Notes: generated by a model not told the origin, from the letters alone. A DNA stretch of 64,000 nucleotides from Gemmatimonadota bacterium (GCA_022822445.1 JAJEBR010000124.1:54791-118790); one strand, 5' to 3'. Shown: positions 25,964 through 36,900, numbered from the stretch's first letter. Made by a program: numbers and translations.

Positions 25964-27952
25964 TCAGCAGGTCCGGCAGCGGTGGCTGTTCCTCGAACCC
26001 AGCTTCTCCAGCAGCACGACCGTGGCCGGGCGGGGCGACACCCGCTGCACGGGCCCGTTGGCCAGATCGGCCACGGTCTGCCCCCGGCGGCTCACGGCTT
26101 CGATGTCCGCGCCCTGTTCCACCAGGTAGAGGATGACGGCGTGGTCGCCGCGGGCGGCTGCGTGGTGGAGCGCCGTGTAGCCGTTGTGGTCCCGCTGATT
26201 GACGTCGGCGCCCTGTTCCTCCACCAGATAGCGGACCGCCGGGAGCCATCCGTGCGGCGCGTGGCGGTGCGCGTTGCCCGCGAACCCCTCGCCGTAGCCG
26301 ACACCCGACGCGGCATGGATGGGCCAAACTCCCGGCCCGCCGGCCGGCACCGGCGGGAAGCCCGAGACGTCGGGCGCGAGGGCGCGCAGTGAATCGGCGA
26401 CAGCGGCGGCCTGAACGAGGCTGGCCCGCAACTCGTCGTCCGCGGCGGCGAGGGCTTCGTCCGGAAAGTCCGCGTGCCGGTCTTCGGGCAGGTCGTCCCG
26501 GACGGATTGCAGCAGCAGGGTGCGGGCGGAGTCGGCCAACTCGAGCCAGGTCGAATCGGAGGCAAGCTGCGTGCGGTTCTGGCGGCTCAGCACCTCGTCG
26601 GGGGTGAGGCGGCGGCGCGGCGCGGGGGCCAGGGTGGACACCGTTGGATCGGCGCCGTACTCGGCGAGCAGGCGCATCGCATCGACATCGGTGGCATAGG
26701 CGGCGCGCCAGAAGGCCGTGGTGCCCTCCGTGTTCACGAGGCCGCAGTTGCCGTTGCCGCATCCGCTGTACACCATGTACCAGGGGTGCATGGTGAGCCG
26801 GATGTCGGGGTCCGCGCCCGCGTCGAGCAGCGCTCTCATCACGTCCAGGTAGGTCGCCTTCTGGAGGCCCATCTCCTGGGGCTGCGGGTAGCGGGTGCGG
26901 GGCTGCCAGCGGGCGTTCACCGCCGCCCAGAGCGGGGTTACGCCGTTGAGCGTGGAGGCGATGCCCGGATCCGCGCCCCTCTCGATGAGCTTCAGCGCCA
27001 GGTCGAACTGTCCGTTGATGGTGGCCATGAGGAGGGGGGTCGTGCCGTCACTCTCCGAGGGCTGGTCGATCGGGGCACCCCCGTCGAGGAGCGCTTCGGC
27101 GGCTTGCATGTGCCCCTGGCGTGCGGCGTGCAGGAGCGCGGTGAGCCCGCCCTTGGCGGTGATGCTGGACCGGCGCGTGCTGCGTTCCTCCCCGTCCTCA
27201 TCCTCCTCGGGCTCGGGCAGCCCCTCCTCGTACACCGAGCGCGAGGCGCGCACCGCGGTCTGGAACTCGGTGGCGGTGGGCGCGCGGTTGCCGCCCGTGA
27301 GCGCTGCGACGGCCTCGTTGCGGCGCTGGCCCGCGAGCCGGTCCAGAGCGGAGACGGCCTGCAGGTCCTCGACGCGGCTGGTGGCGGCCGGGTCCGCCCC
27401 GGCGGCGAGCAGCGCGTGGATGGCCGCCGCGCGGTTCTGGGCCGCCGCGAAGATGAGGGGCGTCTGGCCCCAGGCCGTCTCGCGCGCGTTCGGGTCGGCG
27501 CCCCGCGCGGCCAGGGCGGTGACGAGCTCGGCGGAGCCGGCCGCGGCGGCGAGGTGGAGCGGGGTGGTGGCGGTGCCGGGGGCGGGGGCGGTGGGGTCCG
27601 CACCCGCGTCGAGGAGCAGGATTGCGACGGCGGCACTCCCGCTCCTGGCCGCCACGTGCAAGGGCGTGTAGGAGCCGATGCGGGTGACCGGGCCGACGGC
27701 CGCGCCCGCGTAAAGGAGCATCCGCGCGAGTTCGGCGTCGTCGCGCTCGGCCGCCCAGTGCAGCGCGGTCATGCCGTCTCCCTGCGCGGCGTTGACGTCG
27801 GCCCCGTCTGCGAGCAGTGCGCGCACCGCGGCGATGTCGCCGCGCATGGCCGCGTCGGCGACGGGGGAGTCGGTGGGGGCGGGGGGCGGGGGTGGGGCTG
27901 GTGCCAGCAGCGTGCCTGCGAGCGCGGCCGCGAGGATGGTCGTGGTCTTCAC
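25964..27952 (-). CDS. Exported ankyrin-repeat protein
   Basis: A 662-residue protein starting at GTG 27952, with a short hydrophobic signal (TTTILAAALAGTLLAPAP) and a proline-rich linker. Ankyrin repeats fill most of the rest: for example VRALLADGADVNAAQGDGMTALHWAAE, YTPLHVAARSGS, TPLHLAAAAGSAELV, QTPLIFAAAQNRAA, and a final block YTALHHAAARGDHAVILYLVEQGADIEA. A spacer (about residues 290-330) is acidic and arginine-rich, and a loop YSGCGNGNCGL contains cysteines. The start lies eight bases beyond the stop of the DUF1552 gene, so it is very probably the third gene of that operon. Ankyrin repeats bind proteins; the partner is presumably one of the two operon neighbours, but this is inference. 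Confidence 0.85.
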   Translation of the reverse strand: MKTTTILAAALAGTLLAPAPPPPPAPTDSPVADAAMRGDIAAVRALLADGADVNAAQGDGMTALHWAAERDDAELARMLLYAGAAVGPVTRIGSYTPLHVAARSGSAAVAILLLDAGADPTAPAPGTATTPLHLAAAAGSAELVTALAARGADPNARETAWGQTPLIFAAAQNRAAAIHALLAAGADPAATSRVEDLQAVSALDRLAGQRRNEAVAALTGGNRAPTATEFQTAVRASRSVYEEGLPEPEEDEDGEERSTRRSSITAKGGLTALLHAARQGHMQAAEALLDGGAPIDQPSESDGTTPLLMATINGQFDLALKLIERGADPGIASTLNGVTPLWAAVNARWQPRTRYPQPQEMGLQKATYLDVMRALLDAGADPDIRLTMHPWYMVYSGCGNGNCGLVNTEGTTAFWRAAYATDVDAMRLLAEYGADPTVSTLAPAPRRRLTPDEVLSRQNRTQLASDSTWLELADSARTLLLQSVRDDLPEDRHADFPDEALAAADDELRASLVQAAAVADSLRALAPDVSGFPPVPAGGPGVWPIHAASGVGYGEGFAGNAHRHAPHGWLPAVRYLVEEQGADVNQRDHNGYTALHHAAARGDHAVILYLVEQGADIEAVSRRGQTVADLANGPVQRVSPRPATVVLLEKLGSRNSHRCRTC

Positions 27953-27960
27953 CTTGGCTG

Positions 27961-29373
27961 CTACCCCTCCATCGTGGCTGCGGAGGCAGCCGTGAGGGAG
28001 AACTCTCCCGTGCTGTCGCCGAAGCTGTCCATCTCCATGCCGAGGCCGTTCAGGGCGGTGAGCATCGCATTCGCCATGGGCGTGCCGTCGGGCGCCTTCA
28101 GGTGGAGGTTCCCTTCGAGGAGTCCGTTGGCGCCGCCGATCAGGATGAGCGGGCAGCGGCGGTGGTTGTGCAGGTTCGCATCGGCCATCGGCGAGCCCCA
28201 CATGACCATGGTCTGGTCCAGGAGACTCGATTCGCCGTCCATCGTGTTCTGCAGCTTCTCCAGGAAGTACGGGAGCTGCCCCACGCGGTACTGGCAGATC
28301 TTGTTGAACTCGAGGATCGACTCCTCCCTGCCCCCGTGGTGCGAGGCGGGATGGAAGGGTCGGTTCGAGCCGCTCTCGGGGAAGACCCGGTTGTCCGCGT
28401 CGCGGCCGGTCTTGAAGGAGATCACCCGTGTCATGCCCGTCTGCAGCGCGAGCACCTGCAGGTCGAACATGAGTCGCATGTGCTCGGAGAAGGAGTCCGG
28501 CACGCCGGCCGGCGCCTCGGGCATCTCGCGTTCGTCACCGCCGGTGTTGCGCGCCTCGACCGCCGCGATCCGCCGCTCGATCTCGCGGACGTTGTTCAGG
28601 TAGCGGTCCATGCGGATCCGGTCGGCCGCGCCGAGTTCGCTCTTCAGCGAGGCGATCTCGCCCGCCATCCAGTCGAGGATGCTCCTCCGCGACGCCAGGC
28701 GCGCCGCACGTTCCTCGGGCGTGCCCCCGGCGCCGAAGAGCATGTCGAAGGCGACCCGGGGATCGCGGATCATCGGGAGCGGCTCGTTGGGCGAGGCCCA
28801 GCTGATCGTGTCGGTGTAGGCACAGGAGTAGTTGTAGGTGCAGCCCCCCGCCTGATCGAGGTTCTCGATGCAGAACTGCATGGACGGGAGGGGGGTGTCC
28901 TGGCCGAAGCGCTTCGCGTACATCTGGTCCAGCGACGTACCCACGAATATGTCCGACCCCTGGGTCTGCTTCGGATGGGCCTGCGTGAGGAACACGGCGC
29001 TGGAGCGGAAGTGGTCCCCGCCGATCTCCGGTGTGGTGAAGGCCTCCGCCATGCGGCAGTCCGTGTTGCTCACGATGGTGAGCCGGTCCTGGAAGGGCCG
29101 AAGCGAGGTCAGGGCGCTCTCGGGGAGGATTTCGAAGTCCTTGCCCGTCGTGGACGGCGCGTAGAGGTGCCGGGTCGCGGCCCATTCGTTGCATCCGGCC
29201 AGGCCGTGCACCTCCTCGATGCACACCAGGCGGGTCGGCTGGGCGAGGGCTTTGCCCGCCGCCCCTGGCCGTCCGGCCGGAACCATGGCGTCGAGCAGGG
29301 GGAGCGCCGCGGTGGCACCCAGGCCCCTGAGGAAGGTGCGCCGCGCGATGTGTTTTCCGGTGATGAATTGCAT
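27961..29373 (-). CDS. DUF1552 protein with Tat signal
   Basis: A 470-residue protein with a twin-arginine signal (ARRTFLRGLGATAALPLLDAM). It has the DUF1552 body: DCRMAEAFTTPEIGGDHFRSSAVFLT near residue 105, SLDQMYAKRFG, and LDQTMVMWGSPMADANLHNHRRCPLILIGG near the C-terminus, a histidine-rich site that may bind metal. DUF1552 proteins are exported folded and almost always accompany a DUF1592/1588/1585 protein in Planctomycetota, Acidobacteriota and Gemmatimonadota; the reaction is unknown. The start is four bases after the stop of that partner, with GGGAG inside the partner's 3' end, so translation is coupled. Confidence 0.9.
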   Translation of the reverse strand: MQFITGKHIARRTFLRGLGATAALPLLDAMVPAGRPGAAGKALAQPTRLVCIEEVHGLAGCNEWAATRHLYAPSTTGKDFEILPESALTSLRPFQDRLTIVSNTDCRMAEAFTTPEIGGDHFRSSAVFLTQAHPKQTQGSDIFVGTSLDQMYAKRFGQDTPLPSMQFCIENLDQAGGCTYNYSCAYTDTISWASPNEPLPMIRDPRVAFDMLFGAGGTPEERAARLASRRSILDWMAGEIASLKSELGAADRIRMDRYLNNVREIERRIAAVEARNTGGDEREMPEAPAGVPDSFSEHMRLMFDLQVLALQTGMTRVISFKTGRDADNRVFPESGSNRPFHPASHHGGREESILEFNKICQYRVGQLPYFLEKLQNTMDGESSLLDQTMVMWGSPMADANLHNHRRCPLILIGGANGLLEGNLHLKAPDGTPMANAMLTALNGLGMEMDSFGDSTGEFSLTAASAATMEG

Positions 29374-29377
29374 GTCG

Positions 29378-31873
29378 TCAGGATCTCCCTGGGCTGGTCT
29401 GGAGTCGCCCGTTTCGTTCCGGATCCGCCGTGCCGCCCTCCTCCACTGCGGCGGGCGCGGCGGCCCGTCTCTTTCTGAATGCGTCGCTGCTCACCACGCC
29501 GAGGACGAGCGAGGAGACGCTGTAATCGTCGCGCTCCGCCTGCCACACGATCTCCCTGATCGAAGGCTGGTCATAGTGTTCGACCCTTCGGCCGAGCGCA
29601 TACGCCATGAGGTTTTCGGTGAAGTTCCGCACCAGCGGGAGGGGCCGCTTGAGGAGCACGGCCGACAGCTCCGCCGGTGTGGAGACGGGGGTTCCATCGT
29701 AGAAGTCGCCGCGGGTATCGAGCGGCACGCCGTTCTCCAGGGAGCGCCACTTGCCCGTGACGTCGAAGTTGTCCAGGGCGAGTCCGATCGGGTCCATGAA
29801 GCGGTGGCATGATTTGCAGCGCGGGTCCTCGCTGTGGAGCTCCATGCGCTCGCGGGTGGTGAGCATCCGTCCCTCCTGGGCGACCTCGGTCTCCTCGAGG
29901 TCGGGGATGCCGGGGGGCGGGGGGGGCGGGGGCGTGCCGAGCAGCACCTCCATCACCCACTTGCCGCGCAGAACGGGGGAGGTGCGGTTCGCCAGCGAGG
30001 TGAGGACCAGGATGCTCCCGTGCCCCAACAGGCCGACACGCCGGTCGTCGGGGTACGGGACCCTGCGGAAGTGATTGCCGGGAGCGGCCGGGAAGCCGTA
30101 GTGGGCGGCCAGGCGCTCGTTGACGAAGGTGTGGTCGGCCCGGAAGAGGTCCAGAACGCTCCTGTCCTCTTCGACGATGCTGTTGAAGAACAGCTCCGTC
30201 TCGTGGCGCATGGCGTCGGCCAGCATTTCGTCGAAATTCGGGTAGAAGTTCGGATCGGGGTGCACCTTGTAGAGGTCCTGCAAGCGCAGCCACTGACCCG
30301 CGAAGCGGCTGCCCAGCGCCTGCGCGCGCGGATCCGCGAGCATGCGGCGGGCCTGTCGCAGGAGTTCATCCTCGTCCTGCAACCCGTCGTCCGCGGCGGC
30401 CTCCCGCAGTGCTTCGTCGGGTGGAGCCCCCCACAGGAAGAAGGAAAGCCGCGAGGCCAGGTCCACGCTCGCGACCGGATAGACCTCGCCGGGATCGATT
30501 CCCGCCGGTTGCTGCTCCGTGCGGAAGACGAACCGCGGGCTGGCCAGCAGCGCCTCCAGGGCCATGCGCACCCCGCTTTCGAACCCGCCCGTCGCGGCAC
30601 CGTCTTCGTAGAACCTCATCAATCCGTCGACATCGTCCGAAGATGCCCGGCGGCGATATGCGCGGGTGGCCAGGCCTTCAATGATCCGGCGCGCGCACGG
30701 CCCCTCTTCCCCGGCGGAGGTCGGCCTGCAGATGAAGATCCGGCGTCGGGCCGGGTTGTCGGACACACCGGTAACGCGGGCAGGTCCGGAGATCACAAGG
30801 TCGCGCACATGCGGGAGGGTCGTGATGCCGGAACCGCCCGATCCCCCTCCCGCCATCGACCAGTCGTGAGGCCGGACCAGATCCTCGTAGGGCCCGTCGA
30901 AGCCCCGCACGAATGCGGCCGAGACCCGCTTCTGGCCGGCGCGGATGAAGACCGGACCGGTGCTGATGGGAGCCGCCCCCCGTCCATCGGCCCCGGCTCC
31001 GGTACGGGCGTGATGGAGCAGCGCCACCCGCTCTCCGTCGACCGAGATGTCGATGTCCTGGAAGCGCGAATTGGACCCGGAGGAGAAGCCGAGCTCGAAG
31101 ACGTACTCGCCGTCCGCCGGGAACACATGCTCCACGACGATTCCGCCGCGCGTCCCGTAGGGCGCTCCCTCGACGTAGTCCCAGGGATGCTGCGAAATGT
31201 ACTCCGAGTTCTTGTAGCGCCGGTCCACCGAAGGCGCCGTCCGGTCACCCACCGACCAGCGGCTGATCTCGGCGGCGGCGTTGAGGTAGGCCTCGATGAG
31301 TGTGGGAGACAGCGCCTGCACGTCGCCGATGTTGTCGAAGTTGGCGCTCATCTGGTCGAGCGGGAGCCATTCTCCGGCGTCGACCGAGAGTCCCAGGAGG
31401 TCGCGGATCGCCCGTTCGTATTCCGCCCGGTTCAGCCTCTGGAAGGTCCGCACACCGGGGTCGGGGTTCTCCGCGGCGGCCGCGTCCAGCACGCTCTCGA
31501 GCCGCTCCACCAGCGCAAGCAACGTGTCCCCGGACGGTCTCGGCTGTCCCGGCGGCGGCATCATCCCCGCGCGCAGCTTGCGGACCATCTTCTCGGCGAT
31601 GTCGGCATCGCGGTCCGCCTCTTCGACCGTGAAGTCCTCCAGCGAGAGGTTGCCGAGCAGCCGGCGGGCGTTGTGGCAACGGGCACAGACCCGCTGCACG
31701 ACCTCGGTCTCGGGCGAAGCGGAAGGGGACGCGGGCCACGCAGAGGAGGTTCGCGGCTGCGGAGTCACCTGTGACCAGACGGATCCCGGCTGCGACACCG
31801 GCCGCTCGACATCCTGCCCGGCAAAAACGACGAGCAGGCCCGCGAACAGAAATGGAACACCGAGTGATTTCAT
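29378..31873 (-). CDS. DUF1592/DUF1588 family exported protein with cytochrome-c motif
   Basis: An 831-residue exported protein. The signal peptide is followed by a c-type haem motif CARCH (Cys63, Cys66, His67), then the DUF1587/1595 segment (RTFQRLNRAEYERAIRDLLGL). A carbohydrate-binding-like beta domain (about residues 210-330) precedes the DUF1592 block (LASRLSFFLWGAPPDEALREAA). The DUF1588 block follows (NRTSPVLRGKWVMEVLLGTPPPPPPP and CKSCHRFMDPIGLALDNFD, a second CxxCH), and then a DUF1585-like tail. The build is complete and normal for the family. It is first in an operon with the DUF1552 and ankyrin genes. The family is often associated with redox or degradation of complex organics, but no reaction is proven. 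Confidence 0.9.
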   Translation of the reverse strand: MKSLGVPFLFAGLLVVFAGQDVERPVSQPGSVWSQVTPQPRTSSAWPASPSASPETEVVQRVCARCHNARRLLGNLSLEDFTVEEADRDADIAEKMVRKLRAGMMPPPGQPRPSGDTLLALVERLESVLDAAAAENPDPGVRTFQRLNRAEYERAIRDLLGLSVDAGEWLPLDQMSANFDNIGDVQALSPTLIEAYLNAAAEISRWSVGDRTAPSVDRRYKNSEYISQHPWDYVEGAPYGTRGGIVVEHVFPADGEYVFELGFSSGSNSRFQDIDISVDGERVALLHHARTGAGADGRGAAPISTGPVFIRAGQKRVSAAFVRGFDGPYEDLVRPHDWSMAGGGSGGSGITTLPHVRDLVISGPARVTGVSDNPARRRIFICRPTSAGEEGPCARRIIEGLATRAYRRRASSDDVDGLMRFYEDGAATGGFESGVRMALEALLASPRFVFRTEQQPAGIDPGEVYPVASVDLASRLSFFLWGAPPDEALREAAADDGLQDEDELLRQARRMLADPRAQALGSRFAGQWLRLQDLYKVHPDPNFYPNFDEMLADAMRHETELFFNSIVEEDRSVLDLFRADHTFVNERLAAHYGFPAAPGNHFRRVPYPDDRRVGLLGHGSILVLTSLANRTSPVLRGKWVMEVLLGTPPPPPPPGIPDLEETEVAQEGRMLTTRERMELHSEDPRCKSCHRFMDPIGLALDNFDVTGKWRSLENGVPLDTRGDFYDGTPVSTPAELSAVLLKRPLPLVRNFTENLMAYALGRRVEHYDQPSIREIVWQAERDDYSVSSLVLGVVSSDAFRKRRAAAPAAVEEGGTADPERNGRLQTSPGRS

Positions 31874-32175
31874 GTGCAGCCAACAGCTCTTTGCGAGGAG
31901 CGCTTCCCCGGCAACCCGCGGCACACGGAACCCTTGCCCGCACGACGCCTTTGACGCGCTCGGCGCGGCACGGCGTCTTGCCCCAGGCTGTTACAGAGTA
32001 GCAGACAACGCGGCTGCGGTGCAAGGGACGGGCTTGGAAGGAAGAGCCGGGCGGATAGCACCGCAGCCACTGCGTGGGCCCCTCGCGAACGCTTGCGGCC
32101 GGGAGCCGACCCGGTTCACCTTCCGGCCGACCGACAGGACCCTCACCGCCACCAATCACCCCACAGGGAGGTCCC
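31874..32175. other. Divergent intergenic region, about 300 bases
   Basis: It separates the divergent DUF1592 and serine-hydrolase genes. The rightward gene has a clear GGGAGGT Shine-Dalgarno near 32166. I see no convincing promoter hexamers, RNA gene or repeat in it. Confidence 0.5.
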
Positions 32176-33306
32176 ATGACACGCCGAATCCTCCGGTTCG
32201 CCCTCGCGCCCCTCTTCGCCCTGCTCGCGGCGCTGGCGTTCGCACCCGCGCCGCCGCTCGCGGGTCAGTGCAGCGACTGCGTCTTCCCGGGGGAGACGTG
32301 GGAGGTAGTGCGCGGCCCGCAGCTCGCCCTGCGCGGCTGGGATCGGCAGACCCTGCAGCGCGCCACCGCGTTCCTGCGGGACAGCGCCAACTCCACCGGC
32401 GTCGTGGTGGCTCACCGGGGCCGCATCGTCTTCACCTTCGGCGACATCGAGGAGCTCTCGTACCTCGCATCGGTGCGCAAGAGCATCCTTGCCATCCTGT
32501 ACGGGCCGTGGGTCGACAATGGTGTGATCGATCTGGACGCCACTCTGGCGGATCTCGGTGTCGACGATGTCGGCGGCCTCCTCCCGATCGAGCGGCAGGC
32601 CACGGTCGAACACCTGATCACCGCCCGGTCGGGGGTCTACCACCCCGCTTCCGACGCCGGCGACAACCTGGCCGACGCGCCCCCGCGCGGTTCGCAGGAG
32701 CCGGGTACGTACATGCTGTACAGCAACTGGGACTTCAATGCCGCGGGCGCCGTGTTCGAACTGCTCACCGGCCGCGATATCTACGACGAGGCCCAGGCCC
32801 AACTCGCGATCCCCCTCGGCTTCGAGGACTGGGACCGCTCCATACAGCGGAAGAGCGGCAACCTGACCGTCTCGCGGAACCCGGCGTACCACTTCTGGCT
32901 CTCTACCCGCGACATGGCTCGCATCGGCCACCTCATGCTGAACGAGGGCGGGTGGAACGGCGAGCAGGTGATTCCCCGCGACTGGGCACGGCGCATCGTA
33001 AGCGTCGTCACCCCGCTCGAGGAGATGAACCCTCCCGTCCGGCGCGACGGCTACTTCGGATACGGCTACATGTGGTGGATCTTCGATGGACCCCGGGTCA
33101 GCGGCCCCTTCGAGGGCTCATATACGGGAAGGGGAGCCGTAGGCCAGTGGATCAGCGTCTTCCCGGCTCTGGATCTGGTGATCGCCCACAAGACCAGGTC
33201 CGCCTACGGGCGCACGACCAGCTGGCGTTCCTGGCAACGGCTCGTCGAACTGCTCTTCGAGGCGCACGGCGTAGAGATGACCGGGCCCTATCCCTGGGAG
33301 AGGTAG
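32176..33306 (+). CDS. Exported serine hydrolase, beta-lactamase class C / penicillin-binding fold
   Basis: A 376-residue exported enzyme with a signal peptide (about residues 1-29, ending PLAG). The nucleophile motif SxxK is S99-V-R-K102, and the second motif YxN is Y182-S-N184, in the typical context YSNWDFNAAGAVFELLTG. The third-motif region near residue 325 reads GRGAVGQWISVFPALDLVIAHK, matching esterase or peptidase members. The ATG at 32176 has GGGAGGT six bases before it. Members of this fold hydrolyse esters, D-amino peptides or beta-lactams; the substrate here is unknown, and there is no sign that it is a resistance enzyme. Confidence 0.87.
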   Translation: MTRRILRFALAPLFALLAALAFAPAPPLAGQCSDCVFPGETWEVVRGPQLALRGWDRQTLQRATAFLRDSANSTGVVVAHRGRIVFTFGDIEELSYLASVRKSILAILYGPWVDNGVIDLDATLADLGVDDVGGLLPIERQATVEHLITARSGVYHPASDAGDNLADAPPRGSQEPGTYMLYSNWDFNAAGAVFELLTGRDIYDEAQAQLAIPLGFEDWDRSIQRKSGNLTVSRNPAYHFWLSTRDMARIGHLMLNEGGWNGEQVIPRDWARRIVSVVTPLEEMNPPVRRDGYFGYGYMWWIFDGPRVSGPFEGSYTGRGAVGQWISVFPALDLVIAHKTRSAYGRTTSWRSWQRLVELLFEAHGVEMTGPYPWER

Positions 33307-33358
33307 CGGGCCGTGGACAATCCCCGCGTCGCACCGAGGGCTGCCGGGGCCGGGCCGA

Positions 33359-33802
33359 CTATCTCCGCAGGATGGACCGGTAGAGCGGATTCTGGATCGT
33401 GAGGTGGACGGACTCGCCGGGGCTCACCGTCACCCGGTTGGTCGTGAAGCGGTCTCCCGCGAGGACATCGATGCGGATCTGCAGGTCGTCCACCGTCGAC
33501 CAGGGGATGGTGAAGGTCTGCTTGCCGTTGCCGTTGACCACTCCGAGCCGGCGTTCCATGCGCGCGACGGTCCGCAGCGTTGCGTCGTTGAAGTTGTGGT
33601 TTTCGACCTCGAGCGTGATGATCCGCTGAGCGTCCCCTTCCTCTTCGAACGGATTCGGGTTCGTGCGGAGGCCCAGGCACCCTGTCGCCACCACGGCAGC
33701 GGCCCAAAGCAATGCGATCCGTCCGTACCGGCGGAAACCGTGGCGGCGGAGACTGCGGCGCGCATCGGCGGCCCATCCACCACCATCTTCCCGACCCGTC
33801 AT
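33359..33802 (-). CDS. Small unknown lipoprotein
   Basis: A 147-residue protein with lipobox VVATGC (Cys42) after a basic n-region. The mature part is beta-rich (RIITLEVENHNFNDATLRTV, TVDDLQIRIDVLAGDRFTTNRVTVSPGESVHLTIQNP), resembling a single immunoglobulin-like sandwich; a polar ligand could sit on this. The ATG at 33802 follows AGGAGGG by eight bases. It lies 100 bases downstream of the Asp-box propeller gene on the same strand and converges with the serine hydrolase, so it may be the second gene of a two-gene unit. Function unknown. Confidence 0.68.
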   Translation of the reverse strand: MTGREDGGGWAADARRSLRRHGFRRYGRIALLWAAAVVATGCLGLRTNPNPFEEEGDAQRIITLEVENHNFNDATLRTVARMERRLGVVNGNGKQTFTIPWSTVDDLQIRIDVLAGDRFTTNRVTVSPGESVHLTIQNPLYRSILRR

Positions 33803-33902
33803 TCAAGATCCCTCCTGCAGGTCCGGGGAATCGCTCCCCAAACCGGGCTCGCAGGCCCGCTTCCCCCGTGAGCAGGGGGTCGCGGGCCCGCGTCGATACC
33901 CA

Positions 33903-36900
33903 TCAGCTTATCAGCCGTCCGTCCTCGATCGGCCGGATGCCTTCGCGGATCAACAGGTCGTTGAGCTGGCCCAGATCCCGCTGGATCACGATCTGCATCT
34001 GCGAAAGCTGCTCTTCCAGCAACGCCGACAACCGCTCGAAGACGGTGTAGGACTGGTCGGTCGGCCTGCTCTCCGCCCCTTCCACCACCCCCAACAGAGC
34101 GGCCAGCTTGTTGTTGAGCTTGATGGGGTAGTTGAGCGGATCCTGGTTGCTCCGGTTCCTGACCTGGTAGATTTCGGCCTCGACGACGCTCAGGTTCTCG
34201 TCCACGACGCCCGCCTGGGCCACGATCTCCTCGTGGTCGGTCTCCTCCAGCCGCTCGTCGATCTGTCCCTTGATGTCGCGCACCTTGATCACCGCCTCGT
34301 TCGCCTCCGTCACGCGGTCGCGGATCCGGATCGCCAGGTCGAAGCGTTCCTGCAGGTCGGCCACCGTCACGCCCTCGAGGTTCGGGTTGATCCGGATTTC
34401 GAAGTCCTGCGTCTGCGGGGTCCCTCCGTCCACGGTCATGCGCACGGTGTAGGTTCCCGGAACCGCGGTCGGACCCGTCGGCCCGGCAGCCCACATGATC
34501 CGTCCCTCGAAGTCGGTCCAGGCCGGATAACGCAGGTCCCAGTTGAAGGTCTGGGATCCCTGGGCGACCGATGGCCCCCGTCCCCGCCCACCCCGCCCCC
34601 CCGGCCCCGCCCGCTGCCCGGCCTGGCCCTCACCCTCCGCCCCCCGCGCGACCCCCTCGTAGCTGCGGATGACCTCGCCCCACCGGTCCAGCACCTCGAT
34701 CGTCACGCTCTCGGCGTCCTCGGCCAGGTAGTACTGGAAGCGGGCTCCGTTGTCGATCCCGCGAACCGGGTCGGCCGGGTCGAAGATCCACGCGCGGGCG
34801 GCGGCGACCTGCTCGTTCAGCTGGCGGAGCGGCCCGATGCCCTCCAGCACCCAGAACGAGCGGCCGTGGGTCGCGATCACGAGATCGTTCTCCTCCACGA
34901 CCAGGTCCGACACCTGAACGACCGGCAGGTTCAGAGATAGCGGCTGCCAGCGCCCCCCGTCGTCGAATGAGACGTACACGGTGCGCTCCGACGCCGCGTA
35001 CAGCAGCCCCGGGCGCTGCGGGTCCTCGCGCGTCGCGCGTATGAAATCGTCATTTGGGAGCCCGCCCACGATCTTCGTCCACGACTGCCCGTAGTCCTCG
35101 GTCTTCCAGATGTAGGGGCTGCGGTCGTCGTCGACGAGGTAGCGGATCCCGGAGACGTACGCCTTGCCGGGGGTGGTCGGCGAGGCCTCGATGGTGTTGA
35201 TGCGCACGTGGTCGGGCGCGTCGGGAGGGGTCACCGGCGTCCAGTTCATGCCCCCATCGCGGGTGACGTGGACAAGGCCGTCGTCCGAACCGGCCCAGAT
35301 CACCTCCGGGTCGAAATACGAAGGAGCGATCGCGAAGATGGTTGCGTACGTCTCCACCCCCGTCTGGTCCCTGGTGATCGGCCCGCCGGAGGGGCCCATC
35401 GTCATGGGGTCGGCACGGGTGAGGTCCGGGCTGATCTGCTCCCAGCTCTGACCCTCGGTCGTGGTCTTCCACACCTTCTGCGTACCCGTGTAGAGGACCC
35501 CGGGGTCGTGGTGCGAAAAGACGATGGGGAAGGTCCACTGCACCCGTTCGACCAGGTCCTCCGACGACTGGCCCATCGGGTTCTCCGGCCAGACGTTCAC
35601 GGCGCGGGTGTGCCCGGTGCGCATGTCGAAGCGCGACAGGCTGCCGCCGTAGCATCCGGCGTAGAAGACGTTCAGGTCGACCGGGTTCGGGGCCACGTAG
35701 CCGCTCTCGCAGCCGCCCACCGCGTAGTACCAGGTCCGGTTGCCCGGCCCGCGGGCAGCCATCTGGCCCCAGCCCCGCACGGGGATGCACGCGGTGGAGT
35801 TGTCCTGCTGTCCACCACAGATGTGGTAGGGGGTGTGCTCGGTGGTGATCACGCGGTAGAACTGCGCGGTCGAGTAATCCTGGTCGGTCCAGGAGCGCCC
35901 GCCGTTGAAGGAGACGTTCGCGCCGCCGTCGTTGGCGTTGATCATCCGGTCGGAGTCGCTCGGCGCGATCCACAGGTCGTGGTTGTCGCCGTGGGGGACG
36001 GAGATGCCGCCGAAGGTCGCCCCGCCGTCGCGGGACCGGTAGAACCCCGTGTTCAGGGCGTACATCACGTCTTCGTCGTTGGGATCGGCGTAGACGCGCG
36101 TGTAGTAGAAGGCCCGCTGGCGCAGCCGGCGCTCCTCGTTGATGCGCTCCCAGGTCGCGCCGGCGTCGTCGGAGCGCCACACGCCCCCGTCCGGCTCGTG
36201 CTCGATCAGCGCCCACACGCGGTCCGGGTTCGCCGGCGAGACCGCCACCCCGATCTTCCCGACCGGCCCGTCTGCGAGCCCGATGTTGCCGGTGATCTCG
36301 GTCCAGCTCTCGCCGCCGTCCATCGACTTGAAGAGTCCGCTGTCCTCGCCGCCCGAAGACATCCCCCACGAGCGCCGCCACGCCTCCCAGATCGCCGCGT
36401 AGAGCACATCGGGGTTCGTCGCGTCGACGCTGATGTCGACCGCGCCCGCCTTGTCGCTGCGGTAGAGGACTCTGCGCCAGGTGGCGCCGCCGTCGGTGGT
36501 CTTGAAGACGCCGCGTTCGGGATTGTCGGCGGAGTGCTTGCCGAAGGCCGCCACCCAGGCCACATCGCAGTTGTCCGGGTGGATGCGGATGCGCGCGATG
36601 TTCTGCGTTTCGCGGAGACCGATGTGCTCCCAGGTCTCGCCCGCGTCGGTGGACTTGTAGGCCCCATCACCCTGCTGGATATTGCCGCGGATCTGGGTCT
36701 CGCCTGTCCCCATGTAGACGATGTCCGGGTTGCTCTCGCACACCTGAACCGCCCCGATCGAGGCGCTGTTCATCTGCCCGTCAGTGACCGGTCGCCAATT
36801 CATGCCGCCGTCGTTGGTCTTCCAGAGTCCGCCGCCGGTCGTGCCCATGAAGTACTCCATCGGCCGGGCGTCGGAGCCGGCCGCGGCGATCGACCGCCCA

